In this document: positions 40,278 through 49,442 of the stretch, piece by piece
How the letters are laid out: each line of letters starts with the position of its first letter
How positions within the stretch are numbered: position 1 is the stretch's first letter
Assembly (NCBI GenBank): GCA_021817245.1
Contig: JAKAVQ010000010.1
Coordinates: 24,583 to 88,582 of the forward strand
Length of the DNA: 64,000 bases
Direction: 5' to 3'
DNA from: Thermoplasmata archaeon
GTDB lineage: Archaea > Thermoplasmatota > Thermoplasmata > Lutacidiplasmatales > UBA184
The notes under the pieces: model-generated
Database searches by the model: none
The model's input: only the letters and a program-made list of their open reading frames with translations
Told to the model about the DNA's origin: nothing
Program-made: the position numbers and the translations under genes

Positions 40278-41018
40278 GTGACCCAGCGTTCACTTTCAAA
40301 GCCCTCCCGTTCCCCGCGGCCGGTCCGAGCTCCGGCACCTCCCCTCATCGAGGTCGAGGTCGACCTCGACCGTTCGGACGACCGCCTCCGGACGCTGCTC
40401 GTCGGGCACGGCGTCCGCTCGCGCCTCACGGCGTGCCGCCCCCTCGGCTCGGGCCGCAAGGCGCGCCTCGTGCGCTGGGTCGACCTCGAGGCTCCTCCGG
40501 TCGACCTCGATCGATTGGTCGAGGCGCTCGAAGCCTCGGCCGACCCCCACTCGGTGTCGGTCTCCACCGACGGGAGCGACCGGGCCATGCTGCGGCTCGC
40601 GCAGGCCCTACCGGAGTTCTGCGCGGCGGTCTTCACATCGGGGGGCGCGTGCGTGACCTGCCCGATGCTCCACGGCGCGGACGGGGACGGCTCGACCCGG
40701 GCCCGGGTCCTCGTGCCCCGGAACGGCGAAGCGAGCCGGTTCGCCCGCGAGCTCGCCCGCCGCCGCCTCGGACCGGCCTCGATCCAGCGCACGGGGCCGT
40801 ACCGGCCGCGGGCGAAGCTGACCGCCCGACAGGAGGCGGCGCTCCGCGCAGCGTTCGAGCTCGGGTTCTTCGCCTATCCCCGGCGCTCGGATCTCTCCGC
40901 GGTCGCCCGCCGGCTCGGCGTCGGCCGCTCGGCTACTCTCGAGCTCCTGCGCCGGGCAATATCCGAGCTCGCGGCCCGTCGGTACGACTCGCCGGATCCC
41001 ACGCGGGACCGGCTTTAG
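40278..41018 (+). CDS. HTH (Bat/HTH_10-like) transcriptional regulator
   Basis: C-terminal KLTARQEAALRAAFELGFFAYPRRSDLSAVARRLGVGRSATLELLRRAISELA; GTG start. Confidence 0.85.
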   Translation: MTQRSLSKPSRSPRPVRAPAPPLIEVEVDLDRSDDRLRTLLVGHGVRSRLTACRPLGSGRKARLVRWVDLEAPPVDLDRLVEALEASADPHSVSVSTDGSDRAMLRLAQALPEFCAAVFTSGGACVTCPMLHGADGDGSTRARVLVPRNGEASRFARELARRRLGPASIQRTGPYRPRAKLTARQEAALRAAFELGFFAYPRRSDLSAVARRLGVGRSATLELLRRAISELAARRYDSPDPTRDRL

Positions 41019-41404
41019 GCGCCGAGGACGGACGCCCGCATCGGAGCGGTCTCCGCCGGAGTCTCGGACGGGAGCCCGGGCGCGCGAGGGGCGGAGGCGC
41101 GGGATGGGGGAAGCGACAGGGTCGCCCGGGCGGCGCCGGATTTCGCGCTCTCCATCAGCTCCCGGAAGAGACGGTCGACCAACTCGGGGGGCACGCCGGA
41201 TTCGAGGGCCCACCGGCGCGCCCGGTCGACCACCCGGCGCTCCTGGGCCGTGTCGCTGACGTCGCCCCCCAAGCTCGTGCGGGTCCGGATGGCGCGTTGG
41301 GCGACCCTCAGGCGCGTCGCGACGAGCCGGATCAGGAGGTGGTCCAACCGGGCGATCTCCTCGCGCAGCTCGTCGAGGGACGGGGGGTACGCGGCCGAAG
41401 GCAT
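41015..41404 (-). CDS. Chorismate mutase (AroQ type)
   Basis: SLDELREEIARLDHLLIRLVATRLRVAQRAIRTR...AQERRVVDRARRWALESGVPPELVDRLFRELMES. Confidence 0.85.
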   Translation of the reverse strand: MPSAAYPPSLDELREEIARLDHLLIRLVATRLRVAQRAIRTRTSLGGDVSDTAQERRVVDRARRWALESGVPPELVDRLFRELMESAKSGAARATLSLPPSRASAPRAPGLPSETPAETAPMRASVLGA

Positions 41405-41494
41405 TGCGGAGAAAGGTAGGGTCCGGCACGGAAGTCTCCTCACCCGCACCGGTGCGGGAGGAGGCTCTTGTTTGGCCTCCGTTGATAGCGGAAG

Positions 41495-42685
41495 ATGGAA
41501 CTTGTCCTCGCCTCGAACTTCGACGACCGCCTCGTGCGGGACACCGCCGACCTCCCGATCGCTGCGTTCTTCGGCGGCTATCCGATCCAGCTGACCGGCG
41601 CGGGGCGACCTCCCCGGATCCTCCCCGCGATCGGTCCCGAGCGGTTCCGGGAGCACGTGGCGGCGATCCACCGTCACGGTCGCGACTTCTACGCCACGCT
41701 CAACAGCAACGACCTCGGACTGCACGAGTACCGACCCGGCTACATCGATGCGTTCCTCTCCGAGGTCGGCCACCTCCTCGACCTCGGCGTCGACGGACTC
41801 GTCATCGCGCTCCCGGCGCTTATCGAGGCCGTCCGCACGGCGTGGCCCGACGTGCCGATCTCCGTCTCGACGTTCGCGCGCATCCGGACGGTGACCCAGG
41901 CCGAGTACTTCCTCAAGCTCGGCGCTCGCACGATCATCCTCGAAGAGGCGAACCGGGACTTCAAGCTCATCCGCGGCCTCGTGCGCCTCGGGGCCGAGGT
42001 CGAGATCCTCGTGAACCAGACCTGCCTCCCCTCGTGTCCGTACCGCGGCCACCACCTGAACACGAGCTCGCTCGCGTCGCAGCCCGGCGCCGCCTGTCCG
42101 GCGTTCGAGTACCCGATCCTCGAGTGTGGGGTGGAGTACGTCCGCGACCCGGCGAAGATCATTTCGGGGATCTTCGTCCGGCCCGAGGACCTCGAGGTCT
42201 ACGAGGAGGCCGGCGTCACCCGCTTCAAGGTCTCGGGGCGCAACCGGACCACCGACTGGCTCGTCCGCGCCGCGCGCGGCTACGCCGCGCGGTCCTACCC
42301 CGGCAACCTCGCCGAGATCCTAAGTCTCGTCCAGGTGAAGGGGCCCCGGATGATCTTGTCGCGCGTCGCGGAGAGCTCGGGCGACCCCACCGCGGAGAAG
42401 ATGGTCGCTGCGTTCGCGCCGTTCGAGGCCGTGACGATCGACAACAGCCGGTTCCCCAACGGGTTCCTGCGTCATATCGCGGCGGTGGACTGCGAGCACA
42501 CGACGTGCACGGCGTGCGGCTACTGTCGCGGCGTCGCCGAGAAGGTGCTCCGAGTCGGGGGTCGCGCGCTGGCAGAGTACGAGCCGCCTCAGGAGCTCCC
42601 GGCTCCCGTCCGGTTACTTCCCGGGCTCGGAACGGACGAGCCGACGGGAGCGCGCCCGTCGATCGTACCGGTCTCTCCGGCGTAA
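41495..42685 (+). CDS. U32-family protein (peptidase U32 / Fe-S hydroxylase-like fold)
   Basis: YATLNSNDLGLHEYRPGYIDAFLSEVGHLLDLGVDGLVIALPALIEAVR; VNQTCLPSCPYRGHH; C-terminal CEHTTCTACGYC. Confidence 0.82.
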   Translation: MELVLASNFDDRLVRDTADLPIAAFFGGYPIQLTGAGRPPRILPAIGPERFREHVAAIHRHGRDFYATLNSNDLGLHEYRPGYIDAFLSEVGHLLDLGVDGLVIALPALIEAVRTAWPDVPISVSTFARIRTVTQAEYFLKLGARTIILEEANRDFKLIRGLVRLGAEVEILVNQTCLPSCPYRGHHLNTSSLASQPGAACPAFEYPILECGVEYVRDPAKIISGIFVRPEDLEVYEEAGVTRFKVSGRNRTTDWLVRAARGYAARSYPGNLAEILSLVQVKGPRMILSRVAESSGDPTAEKMVAAFAPFEAVTIDNSRFPNGFLRHIAAVDCEHTTCTACGYCRGVAEKVLRVGGRALAEYEPPQELPAPVRLLPGLGTDEPTGARPSIVPVSPA

Positions 42686-42927
42686 CGACCGCGCCGGCCC
42701 GCGCTCGACCCCCGCGCCGACGGACGCCGTGGGCCTCTCGCCTCTACCTCGGGCCGGTCGGGTCGCCGTACGGGACCCGGTCCGGGCCGCAGCGACGCCG
42801 CGCCCGAATCCCGCTGGCCGGGTCGACAAGGGGGGTCGGGGATCCGGGTGCGCGGCGAGGCGACCGGGTTCTGCCTCGCCGTTCCTCGATCGTCCCCCGG
42901 CTCCCCTGCGATCTCCCGACGGGGACC

Positions 42928-44379
42928 TCACGCTTCCCGGGGTCTCGCGGGGCCGGTCGATAGGCCCCACCACGAGGTGACCAGGAACGATATCCCGATC
43001 AGAATGAGCCCGACGGCCGCGAGGTACCCCCCGGCGGGTAGGCCGGTCGAGACATAGACCAGCACGCCCGCGAAAGTGACGAGGGTGCCGGCGATCGCGG
43101 TCCAGCCGATCCGCACCGGCTGACGTCCGGCCAGCAAGCGCTCCGCGAGGAGAATCACGAGCACGACCAGCATCGTGAGATAGAACGCGACGAACAGTCG
43201 GATCCAGGCCTGGGGCGGGGTGCCGATCGCCGTTCCGTTCGCCGGTTCGGTGACGGCCGTGAGGACGGTGAACACGACGAGCATCAGGAGCGGCAGCGCC
43301 CGCAGCGGCAGGCCCGCCCGATCCTTCCATTTCTGCACGCGGCCGCTGCCGATCACGAGGGCCGAGAGGAGGAGCAGACCGCCGAGCACCAGGAACACGA
43401 AGTTGCTCGCGTCGTTCAGCGCCAGGAAGCTCGGCACGCCCGGTATCGCCAAGATCTGGGGCGGCAGGTTGCCCGGCCAGTTCGAGAATCCGATGAGGAG
43501 CGCCATTCCGGTCTGAATCACAAGGTCGATGCACACGAGCGCGAAGCCGACCTGGGCCATCATCTTCGTTCCCCCGTCCAGCCGATAGTAACCGAATCGG
43601 ACGGCCGCGAGCGCCATGATCCCCGCCGGAACCGCCGTGATCATGAGATACGAGTGCGCGCCGATGAGGCTCGCCGCCCAGTCGTCGAGCGACAGGCCCA
43701 TCTCTTGGGAGGCGTATTGGCCGAGCAGGGTCGGATTGTCTCCGAACCCCAAGATCGTGCCGGCGAGGTGCCCCATCAGTGCCGCGACCAGCATGACGGC
43801 TCCGGTCAGCGCGGCGGTGATGAACGGAAAGGTCCGGCTCCGCGGCGCGCCGTCCCGCCAGACCGAGAGCATCCCCCACAGGAAGAGGATCACGATCTCG
43901 TCGAGCGCGAGGAACGCCGTGACTTGGACCCACAGGCCCGCGTTCGTCCAAGGGGCCGAGGTGTTGAACACGGCGCCTATTGGAGAGAGGACCCCGGCGA
44001 TGAGGACTCCCGCCAGGATGCCTCGCCGAACGTGGACGGACGGGAGCTCGAAGAAATCGCACGCCACCAGGGCGGCGAGCCCGACGAGCCCGGTGTTGAG
44101 GCCATGGAGATACATCACGACCCAATAGTAGTGCGGCGACCCGGCGCCGAGGTCCCAATTCGACGCCGCGCCGGAGCCGGTGAACGGGTTGTTCACTAAG
44201 AGGCTCCCGGCGAAGAAGATCGTCACCCAGAAGATCAGGAAGAACGCCAGCCGCCGCGGCGTCAGCCACCGCATCCGGGGGAACAGCGCTCCTTCGGGCT
44301 CGTCGAGGAATCGGGTCGAACTCGCGGTCGTCGTTGCTCCTTCTCCCATCGTTCGGTTTCTCCGTTCATCCGTCGGCAA
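42928..44379 (-). CDS. Polytopic membrane protein of unknown function (about 12 TM, several membrane-proximal His)
   Basis: Hydrophobic throughout; YYWVVMYLHGLNTGLVGLAAL, VAALMGHLAGTILGFGDN, LIGAHSYLMITAVPAGIMALA. Start could be 44349. Confidence 0.8.
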   Translation of the reverse strand: MPTDERRNRTMGEGATTTASSTRFLDEPEGALFPRMRWLTPRRLAFFLIFWVTIFFAGSLLVNNPFTGSGAASNWDLGAGSPHYYWVVMYLHGLNTGLVGLAALVACDFFELPSVHVRRGILAGVLIAGVLSPIGAVFNTSAPWTNAGLWVQVTAFLALDEIVILFLWGMLSVWRDGAPRSRTFPFITAALTGAVMLVAALMGHLAGTILGFGDNPTLLGQYASQEMGLSLDDWAASLIGAHSYLMITAVPAGIMALAAVRFGYYRLDGGTKMMAQVGFALVCIDLVIQTGMALLIGFSNWPGNLPPQILAIPGVPSFLALNDASNFVFLVLGGLLLLSALVIGSGRVQKWKDRAGLPLRALPLLMLVVFTVLTAVTEPANGTAIGTPPQAWIRLFVAFYLTMLVVLVILLAERLLAGRQPVRIGWTAIAGTLVTFAGVLVYVSTGLPAGGYLAAVGLILIGISFLVTSWWGLSTGPARPREA

Positions 44380-44957
44380 ACCGGTGTCCCGCGCGGAGGC
44401 GCCGAAGGACTCCGCACCGGCCGCCGGCCGGGGAGACTCGGAACACGGACCGCGGGGAGTGGGGCACGGACACGCGCGCAGCGGACGGGACCGTGCGCCC
44501 TCCGATCCGATTCAGCGGGAGTTTCGCCACCGCGGATGACTCCGAGCCTGGCCGAGAAGGTCGCCGTAGGACGGCATCATAAGTCTTACGTCGAAGCCGA
44601 TTGACGCATTCGAATCGATCTTCTTCGCCCGGGTCGCGCATCGTTCGAGCGTCTACGAGAGCACGCGCTCGGCCGGCTGCCGGGGCGTGGACTTGCCCGT
44701 CAAGCATCGGTTCCGGGAGGAGCGAAGACCCCGGGGGGTCCTCCGAAAAGCCCCCCGTCGACCTCGGGAACTCGGTCCGCGTCGTGCCTACCGCGCGGCG
44801 GGGAGGGCCTTTCGGTCGTTCTTGAGCGTCCCACCGCGCCCCACGTGCTCGCCGTACGCGACGCAAGGGCGCCTTGGTCGGCCGGACGAGGTCTCGGCCC
44901 TGGCGCCGTTCTCCTAAAGAACGCCTCGAGCTACTAGTGTGAGGAGAGGGAACTCTC

Positions 44958-45407
44958 ATGCCCGTGCGTTTCCAAGTTGTGATCGATTGCCACGACCCCC
45001 GTCGTCTCGTTCGGTTCTGGAGCTCCGCGATTCGGTACCGACCCGAGCCACCTCCGCCGGGTTTCGGGGGGTGGCGGGAGTATTGGAGGAGCACCGGGGT
45101 CCCGGAGGAAGAGATCCGGGATGTGACGAGTCCGGAGTCGATCGATGACCCGAAAGGAGAGGGACCGCGGATCTGGTTCCATGCGGTCCCCGAGGCGAAG
45201 ACTTGCAAGAATCGCCTCCACCTCGACATTCGAGCGAGCGGGAGTCGCGACCTTCCTCGGACGACGCGAAAGGACCAGGTGGAGGCCGAAGTTGGCCGAC
45301 TCGTGGCTCTCGGGGCGATTCGCCTCGAGACGCTCTCCGAGGAGGGCGAAGACCACTACGCCGTCGCCATGGCCGACCCGGAAGGCAACGAGTTCGACGT
45401 CAACTGA
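44958..45407 (+). CDS. VOC-family (glyoxalase-like) protein
   Basis: FQVVIDCHDPRRLVRFWSSAI...NRLHLDIRASG...HYAVAMADPEGNEFDVN. Confidence 0.88.
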   Translation: MPVRFQVVIDCHDPRRLVRFWSSAIRYRPEPPPPGFGGWREYWRSTGVPEEEIRDVTSPESIDDPKGEGPRIWFHAVPEAKTCKNRLHLDIRASGSRDLPRTTRKDQVEAEVGRLVALGAIRLETLSEEGEDHYAVAMADPEGNEFDVN

Positions 45408-45674
45408 TACGCGACCGGCGAGGGCGGTCGACCCACCCGCATCTTGAGTCGGAAGTCCCTTGCGCCCGGAAGGGGTGCTTCTCCCCCGGAGTTCCGGTCC
45501 CCACTCCTCCGTGGGAACTTCGAGGATGCAGCGAACCGGCGGCTGTCGGGGCCAGGATTGGTCGCTATGATTTCGAATCCCGGACAGTTCATGGTGGCCC
45601 CCCCGTCCACGCCGCTCCGGCAACCCCGACGAACAGAACTTATATCTCGACATTACAATGAGTTACTCGAAGAT

Positions 45675-45911
45675 ATGCCCAAGGCTGTCGTCGAGCTCTC
45701 GGAACATGCCAACCGAATCGTCAACGTCGTTAAGGCGCGAGATGGTCTGAAAGGGAAGTCGGAAGCGATTGAAAGTATCGTGGTTGCCTATGAGGAGAAG
45801 ATCCTCGAGCCTTCATTGAAACCGGAATTCGTGGAACAGATTCAGCGGATCCGCTCGGGTAGTTTTCGAAAGGTTCGTTCTTTGGATGAAGTTCTGAGGG
45901 ACCCCCGGTGA
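45675..45911 (+). CDS. DUF2683-family antitoxin-like protein
   Basis: MPKAVVELSEHANRIVNVVKARDGLKGKSEAIESIVVAYEEKILEPSLKPEFVEQIQRIRSGSFRKV; TATA box acttatatct at about 45638; overlaps the toxin start. Confidence 0.85.
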   Translation: MPKAVVELSEHANRIVNVVKARDGLKGKSEAIESIVVAYEEKILEPSLKPEFVEQIQRIRSGSFRKVRSLDEVLRDPR

Positions 45912-46177
45912 ACTGGAGGCTCGAGGTCTCGCCCGAGTTCGAGCAGGACTACCGAAAGCTCTGCTCACGGAACGCGGGGTTCAAGCGCGCCATCGACGTG
46001 AAGGTACGCCAGATCCTGCAGAACCCACTCCACTACAAGCCCTTGCATGCGCCCCTCGACGGGGTCCGTCGTGTCCATGTTGGCGGATCGTTCGTCCTTC
46101 TGTTCGAGCCTCTCCTCGCGAGACAGACCGTGCGGTTGCTCCGTCTCGCTCATCATGACGAGGCCTACGGAATCTGA
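45908..46177 (+). CDS. RelE/ParE-superfamily toxin
   Basis: MNWRLEVSPEFEQDYRKLCSRNAGFKRAIDVKVRQILQNPLHYKPLHAPLDGVRRVHVGGSFVLLFEPLLARQTVRLLRLAHHDEAYGI; GTGA overlap. Confidence 0.9.
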   Translation: MNWRLEVSPEFEQDYRKLCSRNAGFKRAIDVKVRQILQNPLHYKPLHAPLDGVRRVHVGGSFVLLFEPLLARQTVRLLRLAHHDEAYGI

Positions 46178-46290
46178 AGCACGGAGGTCCGTTGCCAACA
46201 CTCGAGCGGTGTGCTCCAACTCCTGGCTCTCGGGCTCAAGTCGTTGGGCCGAACTTCGTCCCTTCCGTGGAGAGCGACCCTCGCGCCGGT

Positions 46291-46920
46291 TCAGTCTGGC
46301 TTCCGTGTGATGACCACGTCCATCGCCTTCCGATGGGGAACGCCGCCTCCGTGGGAAACCGACTCCACCTGCCCCGAGTCCAAGGTCTGCCAATCCCAGT
46401 TATCGCTCAGCCGCTCTCCCGAGCGGAAGGGAGACGCGATTGGATTCATCGAGTAGGGTGGGATGTAGGGCTTCGGTACGTCGGCGTTCATGGCATTGCT
46501 TCCTCCCGGCGCGGTGTTCGCTTTGAAGTGTTCCGATCGGCTCGCCCGAATTCGACGAGGGAGGTCAGTCAGGGCACCCGAGCAAAACACCACGTCCACT
46601 CGATGACTCAGTCGGTAGGTCCGAATGTCCCCGACTTGAAATCGAACGTCGACCCCGAGCCGAGACGCTCGGTGCTCCGCCTTTCGGACTCCGACACTCG
46701 AGATATCCACGCCCAAGACGCGGTAGCCTCGCCGGGCAAAGTAGATCGAGTCTCGGCCCTCGCCCGCACCAGGGTCGACCAACGTACGGGACGAGGGCGG
46801 GAGGGAGCGGGCTAGGCGAACGACATCGCGTGCCAGTCTGGTGGGCTTGCTTCCCCAGTACCGACCGGGCCGAGCGTAACGCTCATCGTAGATCGGCTCG
46901 CTCAGCGCTAGCGCCCCTCC
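46291..46920 (-). pseudogene. TehB-like SAM methyltransferase, open frame without an ATG/GTG/TTG before the SAM motif (possible pseudogene or CTG start)
   Basis: Frame reads ALSEPIYDERYARPGRYWGSKPTRLARDVVRLARSLPPSSRTLVDPGAGEGRDSIYFARRGYRVLGVDIS; the in-track ORF begins only at TTG 46782 inside motif I. Confidence 0.6.
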
Positions 46921-47054
46921 CTACCCTCGGTGTAACTGCCTCGACCTGACGAGAGAGGCCGCCGCCGCATAGGAATTCGGTGGGATCGAGCCGGGGTGGC
47001 GACCTTAGCTTCATCTACTGACCACGAGCATGTGGCTCGGGCTGCCTGGTCGTC

Positions 47055-47492
47055 ATGGAGGAAGTGCGGAAGTCTCCCCGCACGCCTGAGATCGAGGTTC
47101 GATCCGAGAGAGCCATGAGCGGCGCAAAGGACGTCGACACGTACATTGATGGCGCCCCGAATGAGGTCCGGCCGAGACTCCGGCAGGTGAGAAGGGCAAT
47201 CCGCCAGTCCGCCCCCGATGCCGTCGAGAGCATCAGCTACGGAATGCCCTTTTACAGTTTCAAAGGAGAGACGGGATTCGGGGCCCGACTTTGCTACTTC
47301 GGGCTCCTGAAGAAGAAAATCGTCTTCTACACTCGCCCGGTCTTCCTCGAGGAGCACGCAGACGAGGTAAAGAGGTACCAGTCCGCTAAGTCAGCCCTAC
47401 ACTTCGCACTGGACAAGCCGATTCCGGTTCGGTTGATCGAGAAGATCGTGAGTACCGGGACACGGCTGCACGACGTCGGGGAGAGGAACTGA
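47055..47492 (+). CDS. DUF1801 (YdhG-like) protein
   Basis: DVDTYIDGAPNEVRPRLRQVRRAIRQSAPDAVESISYGMPFYSFKGE...LCYFGLLKKKIVFY; start could be 47115. Confidence 0.85.
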   Translation: MEEVRKSPRTPEIEVRSERAMSGAKDVDTYIDGAPNEVRPRLRQVRRAIRQSAPDAVESISYGMPFYSFKGETGFGARLCYFGLLKKKIVFYTRPVFLEEHADEVKRYQSAKSALHFALDKPIPVRLIEKIVSTGTRLHDVGERN

Positions 47493-47636
47493 GCGCGCCT
47501 GAAACCAGGACTTCGAAGACGTACCAGGGTCCCCTGGATCGCGATTGGCCGGGATAAGGGCGGGGGTTCCGGTCACGTAGACGTCGTGGTCCGCGAACAG
47601 CGGTTCCCCCTCCAGGAGTCGATGCGCAGCCTCAGG

Positions 47637-47719
47637 TGCCGGGGCCAGGATTCGAACCTGGGAACTCCTGCGAGAGCAGATCTTGAGTCTGCCGCCTTTG
47701 GCCGCTCGGCCACCCCGGC
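47637..47719 (-). tRNA. tRNA-Leu(CAA), no intron
   Basis: GCCGGGGTGGCCGAGCGGCCAAAGGCGGCAGACTCAAGATCTGCTCTCGCAGGAGTTCCCAGGTTCGAATCCTGGCCCCGGCA; full class II cloverleaf. Confidence 0.97.
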
Positions 47720-47746
47720 GCGCGATCGCCATGGAACGGGACCGCC

Positions 47747-48205
47747 TTAATTCGTTTCGTCGGCCTCCTCGTCGGAGACTTCCTCGTCCTCTTCCGCCCC
47801 GGGGATCGGCTCCGATAGGGCGCCCTCGTCCCGGGGGGCTTGGCCCGGGGCCGTCGTGCTGGGAGCGGCGGAGCCGGGCCGCACGTCGCGCGTCCGGGTC
47901 CGACGCGCTCGGCCGCAGACGAGACACGTCCGTACCCGGCGGCCGGAGCGCAGTCGAGTGCGCACGCTCCGTCCCTCGGCCCAGAACGAGGAGCACCCGC
48001 GACAGTAGAGCTCGCGGTACTCGGCGAGCAGCCGCACGTTGTAGCGCATTCCAATCCGCCGCGCCAGCCGGACGTACCGATCCGCGAGCTCGCCGTGACC
48101 GTTGGCGGATTCCCGCTCGGCGAGCGCGAAGAGGTCCGAGATGCGCCCCCGGGCGATCCGGACCATCGCCGCCGTCCGCCGACCCCGGCGGCCCCCCGAC
48201 CTCAT
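47747..48205 (-). CDS. rnp4: Ribonuclease P protein component 4 (Rpp21/Rpr2)
   Basis: ISDLFALAERESANGHGELADRYVRLARRIGMRYNVRLLAEYRELYCRGCSSFWAEGRSVRTRLRSGRRVRTCLVCGRARR. Confidence 0.9.
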   Translation of the reverse strand: MRSGGRRGRRTAAMVRIARGRISDLFALAERESANGHGELADRYVRLARRIGMRYNVRLLAEYRELYCRGCSSFWAEGRSVRTRLRSGRRVRTCLVCGRARRTRTRDVRPGSAAPSTTAPGQAPRDEGALSEPIPGAEEDEEVSDEEADETN

Positions 48206-48580
48206 GCCTGCGGCTGCTGGCATACCGGACAATATACGGCGGCTTGCGAGATCGGCGTTCGACACTTCACGCAGTACTTCGCACTCGGCGGCGGCGCGAT
48301 GGGTCCCACGGCGCCCGGCACGGCGGCGAGCGGGGCCGCGTACGGCGCCGGAAGCGGGGGGACGCGATAGGGCGAAGGGGGGGGACGGAAGGCCGGAGGG
48401 GCGGCGCCGTGCGGCATCGCCCCCGCGGGTACCGATGCGATGGGCGAGGGCGGCGTGGGACCGGCGCCCTCCTGGGGAAGGGTGTAGCCGCATTTGGTGC
48501 AGAAGAGGGCTCCGTCGGGGCCGATCTCCCCGCAGTGAAGACAGACGGGCACGCCGGGGGCAAGATTAATGGCGTATATC
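48202..48580 (-). CDS. Double zinc-ribbon protein with Pro/Ala-rich linker (start uncertain)
   Basis: VCLHCGEIGPDGALFCTKCGYTL ... YCVKCRTPISQAAVYCPVCQ; ATGA overlap with rnp4. Confidence 0.72.
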
Positions 48581-48596
48581 ACCGTCAGGTACCACG

Positions 48597-49418
48597 GTGA
48601 GATACCGGTCGGTCGCACTCGTAACCCGAGACCCTCGGCTGTACCACGAGCTCGCGGGGTTCCTGCGGGAGAGGCGATGGCCGGTGACGAGCCTGTTTCC
48701 GGGCGACCGCATCCCGGACCACGTGACCGCGGTGCTCACGTCCCCCGAGGAGGCCGGGCGCATCTCCCACCGCAACGTCATCGCGGTTTCGGAGGGCGGG
48801 GATCGTCGGGTGCTCGGCGCGGCGGTCGCGCACGCCCTCGGCATGGCGGACCCGGGGGACTCGTTGATCGTCGGGATCGACCCGGGTCCGCGCCCCGGCT
48901 ACGCGATCTTCGCCGGCCCGGTGGTGCTCGACCAGGGCGTGCTCGAGTCGCCCGAGGCCACGGGGGCCTTCTCCGTCCAGCTTCGGCACCGGTTCCCATC
49001 TCGGCATCTTCTGTTCCGAGTTGGCACGGGCGATCCTCCGGCCCGGAACCGGATCGTGAACAGCCTCCTCGAGCATCATCGCGCCGTCGAGCTCGTCGAC
49101 GAACAGGGCACTACGCCCCGCGGCCACCGCCGCCCGCGGGACCCTGAGGCCGCTCGTACCATCGCGCGCAGCCGGGGCCACCCCGTCCGCGAGCGCCTGG
49201 AACTCACGACCACTCCGGGTGAGATCGCGAACCTCCAGCGCCTCAGCCGCGAGGGGAGCGACGGTCGGGTGACGATCTCCCGTGCGTCGGCCCACCGGGT
49301 CCTGCTCGGCGAGCTCACTCTCGCCGAGGCCCTTGACCAGGCGATGGCCCCCCGGGCGGCCCCTCCGGCGGCGCCCCGGCCGGCCGCCCGACGATCCCCC
49401 GCCCGCGAACCCATATAA
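48597..49418 (+). CDS. Uncharacterised protein with putative RuvC/RNase H-like domain
   Basis: DSLIVGIDPGPRPGYAIFAGPVVLDQGVLE ... AVELVDEQGT ... RDPEAARTIARSRGHPV resembles the RuvC-fold acidic motif order. Confidence 0.6.
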   Translation: MRYRSVALVTRDPRLYHELAGFLRERRWPVTSLFPGDRIPDHVTAVLTSPEEAGRISHRNVIAVSEGGDRRVLGAAVAHALGMADPGDSLIVGIDPGPRPGYAIFAGPVVLDQGVLESPEATGAFSVQLRHRFPSRHLLFRVGTGDPPARNRIVNSLLEHHRAVELVDEQGTTPRGHRRPRDPEAARTIARSRGHPVRERLELTTTPGEIANLQRLSREGSDGRVTISRASAHRVLLGELTLAEALDQAMAPRAAPPAAPRPAARRSPAREPI

Positions 49419-49442
49419 TCACGGGGAAGTCGCCCCGTCGAC

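Noticed and set aside
42690-42927. Short plus-strand ORFs after the U32 gene (42729..42980, 42848..43057)
   Set aside because: Arg/Pro-rich, overlap the 3' end of the convergent membrane protein, no family-like pattern.
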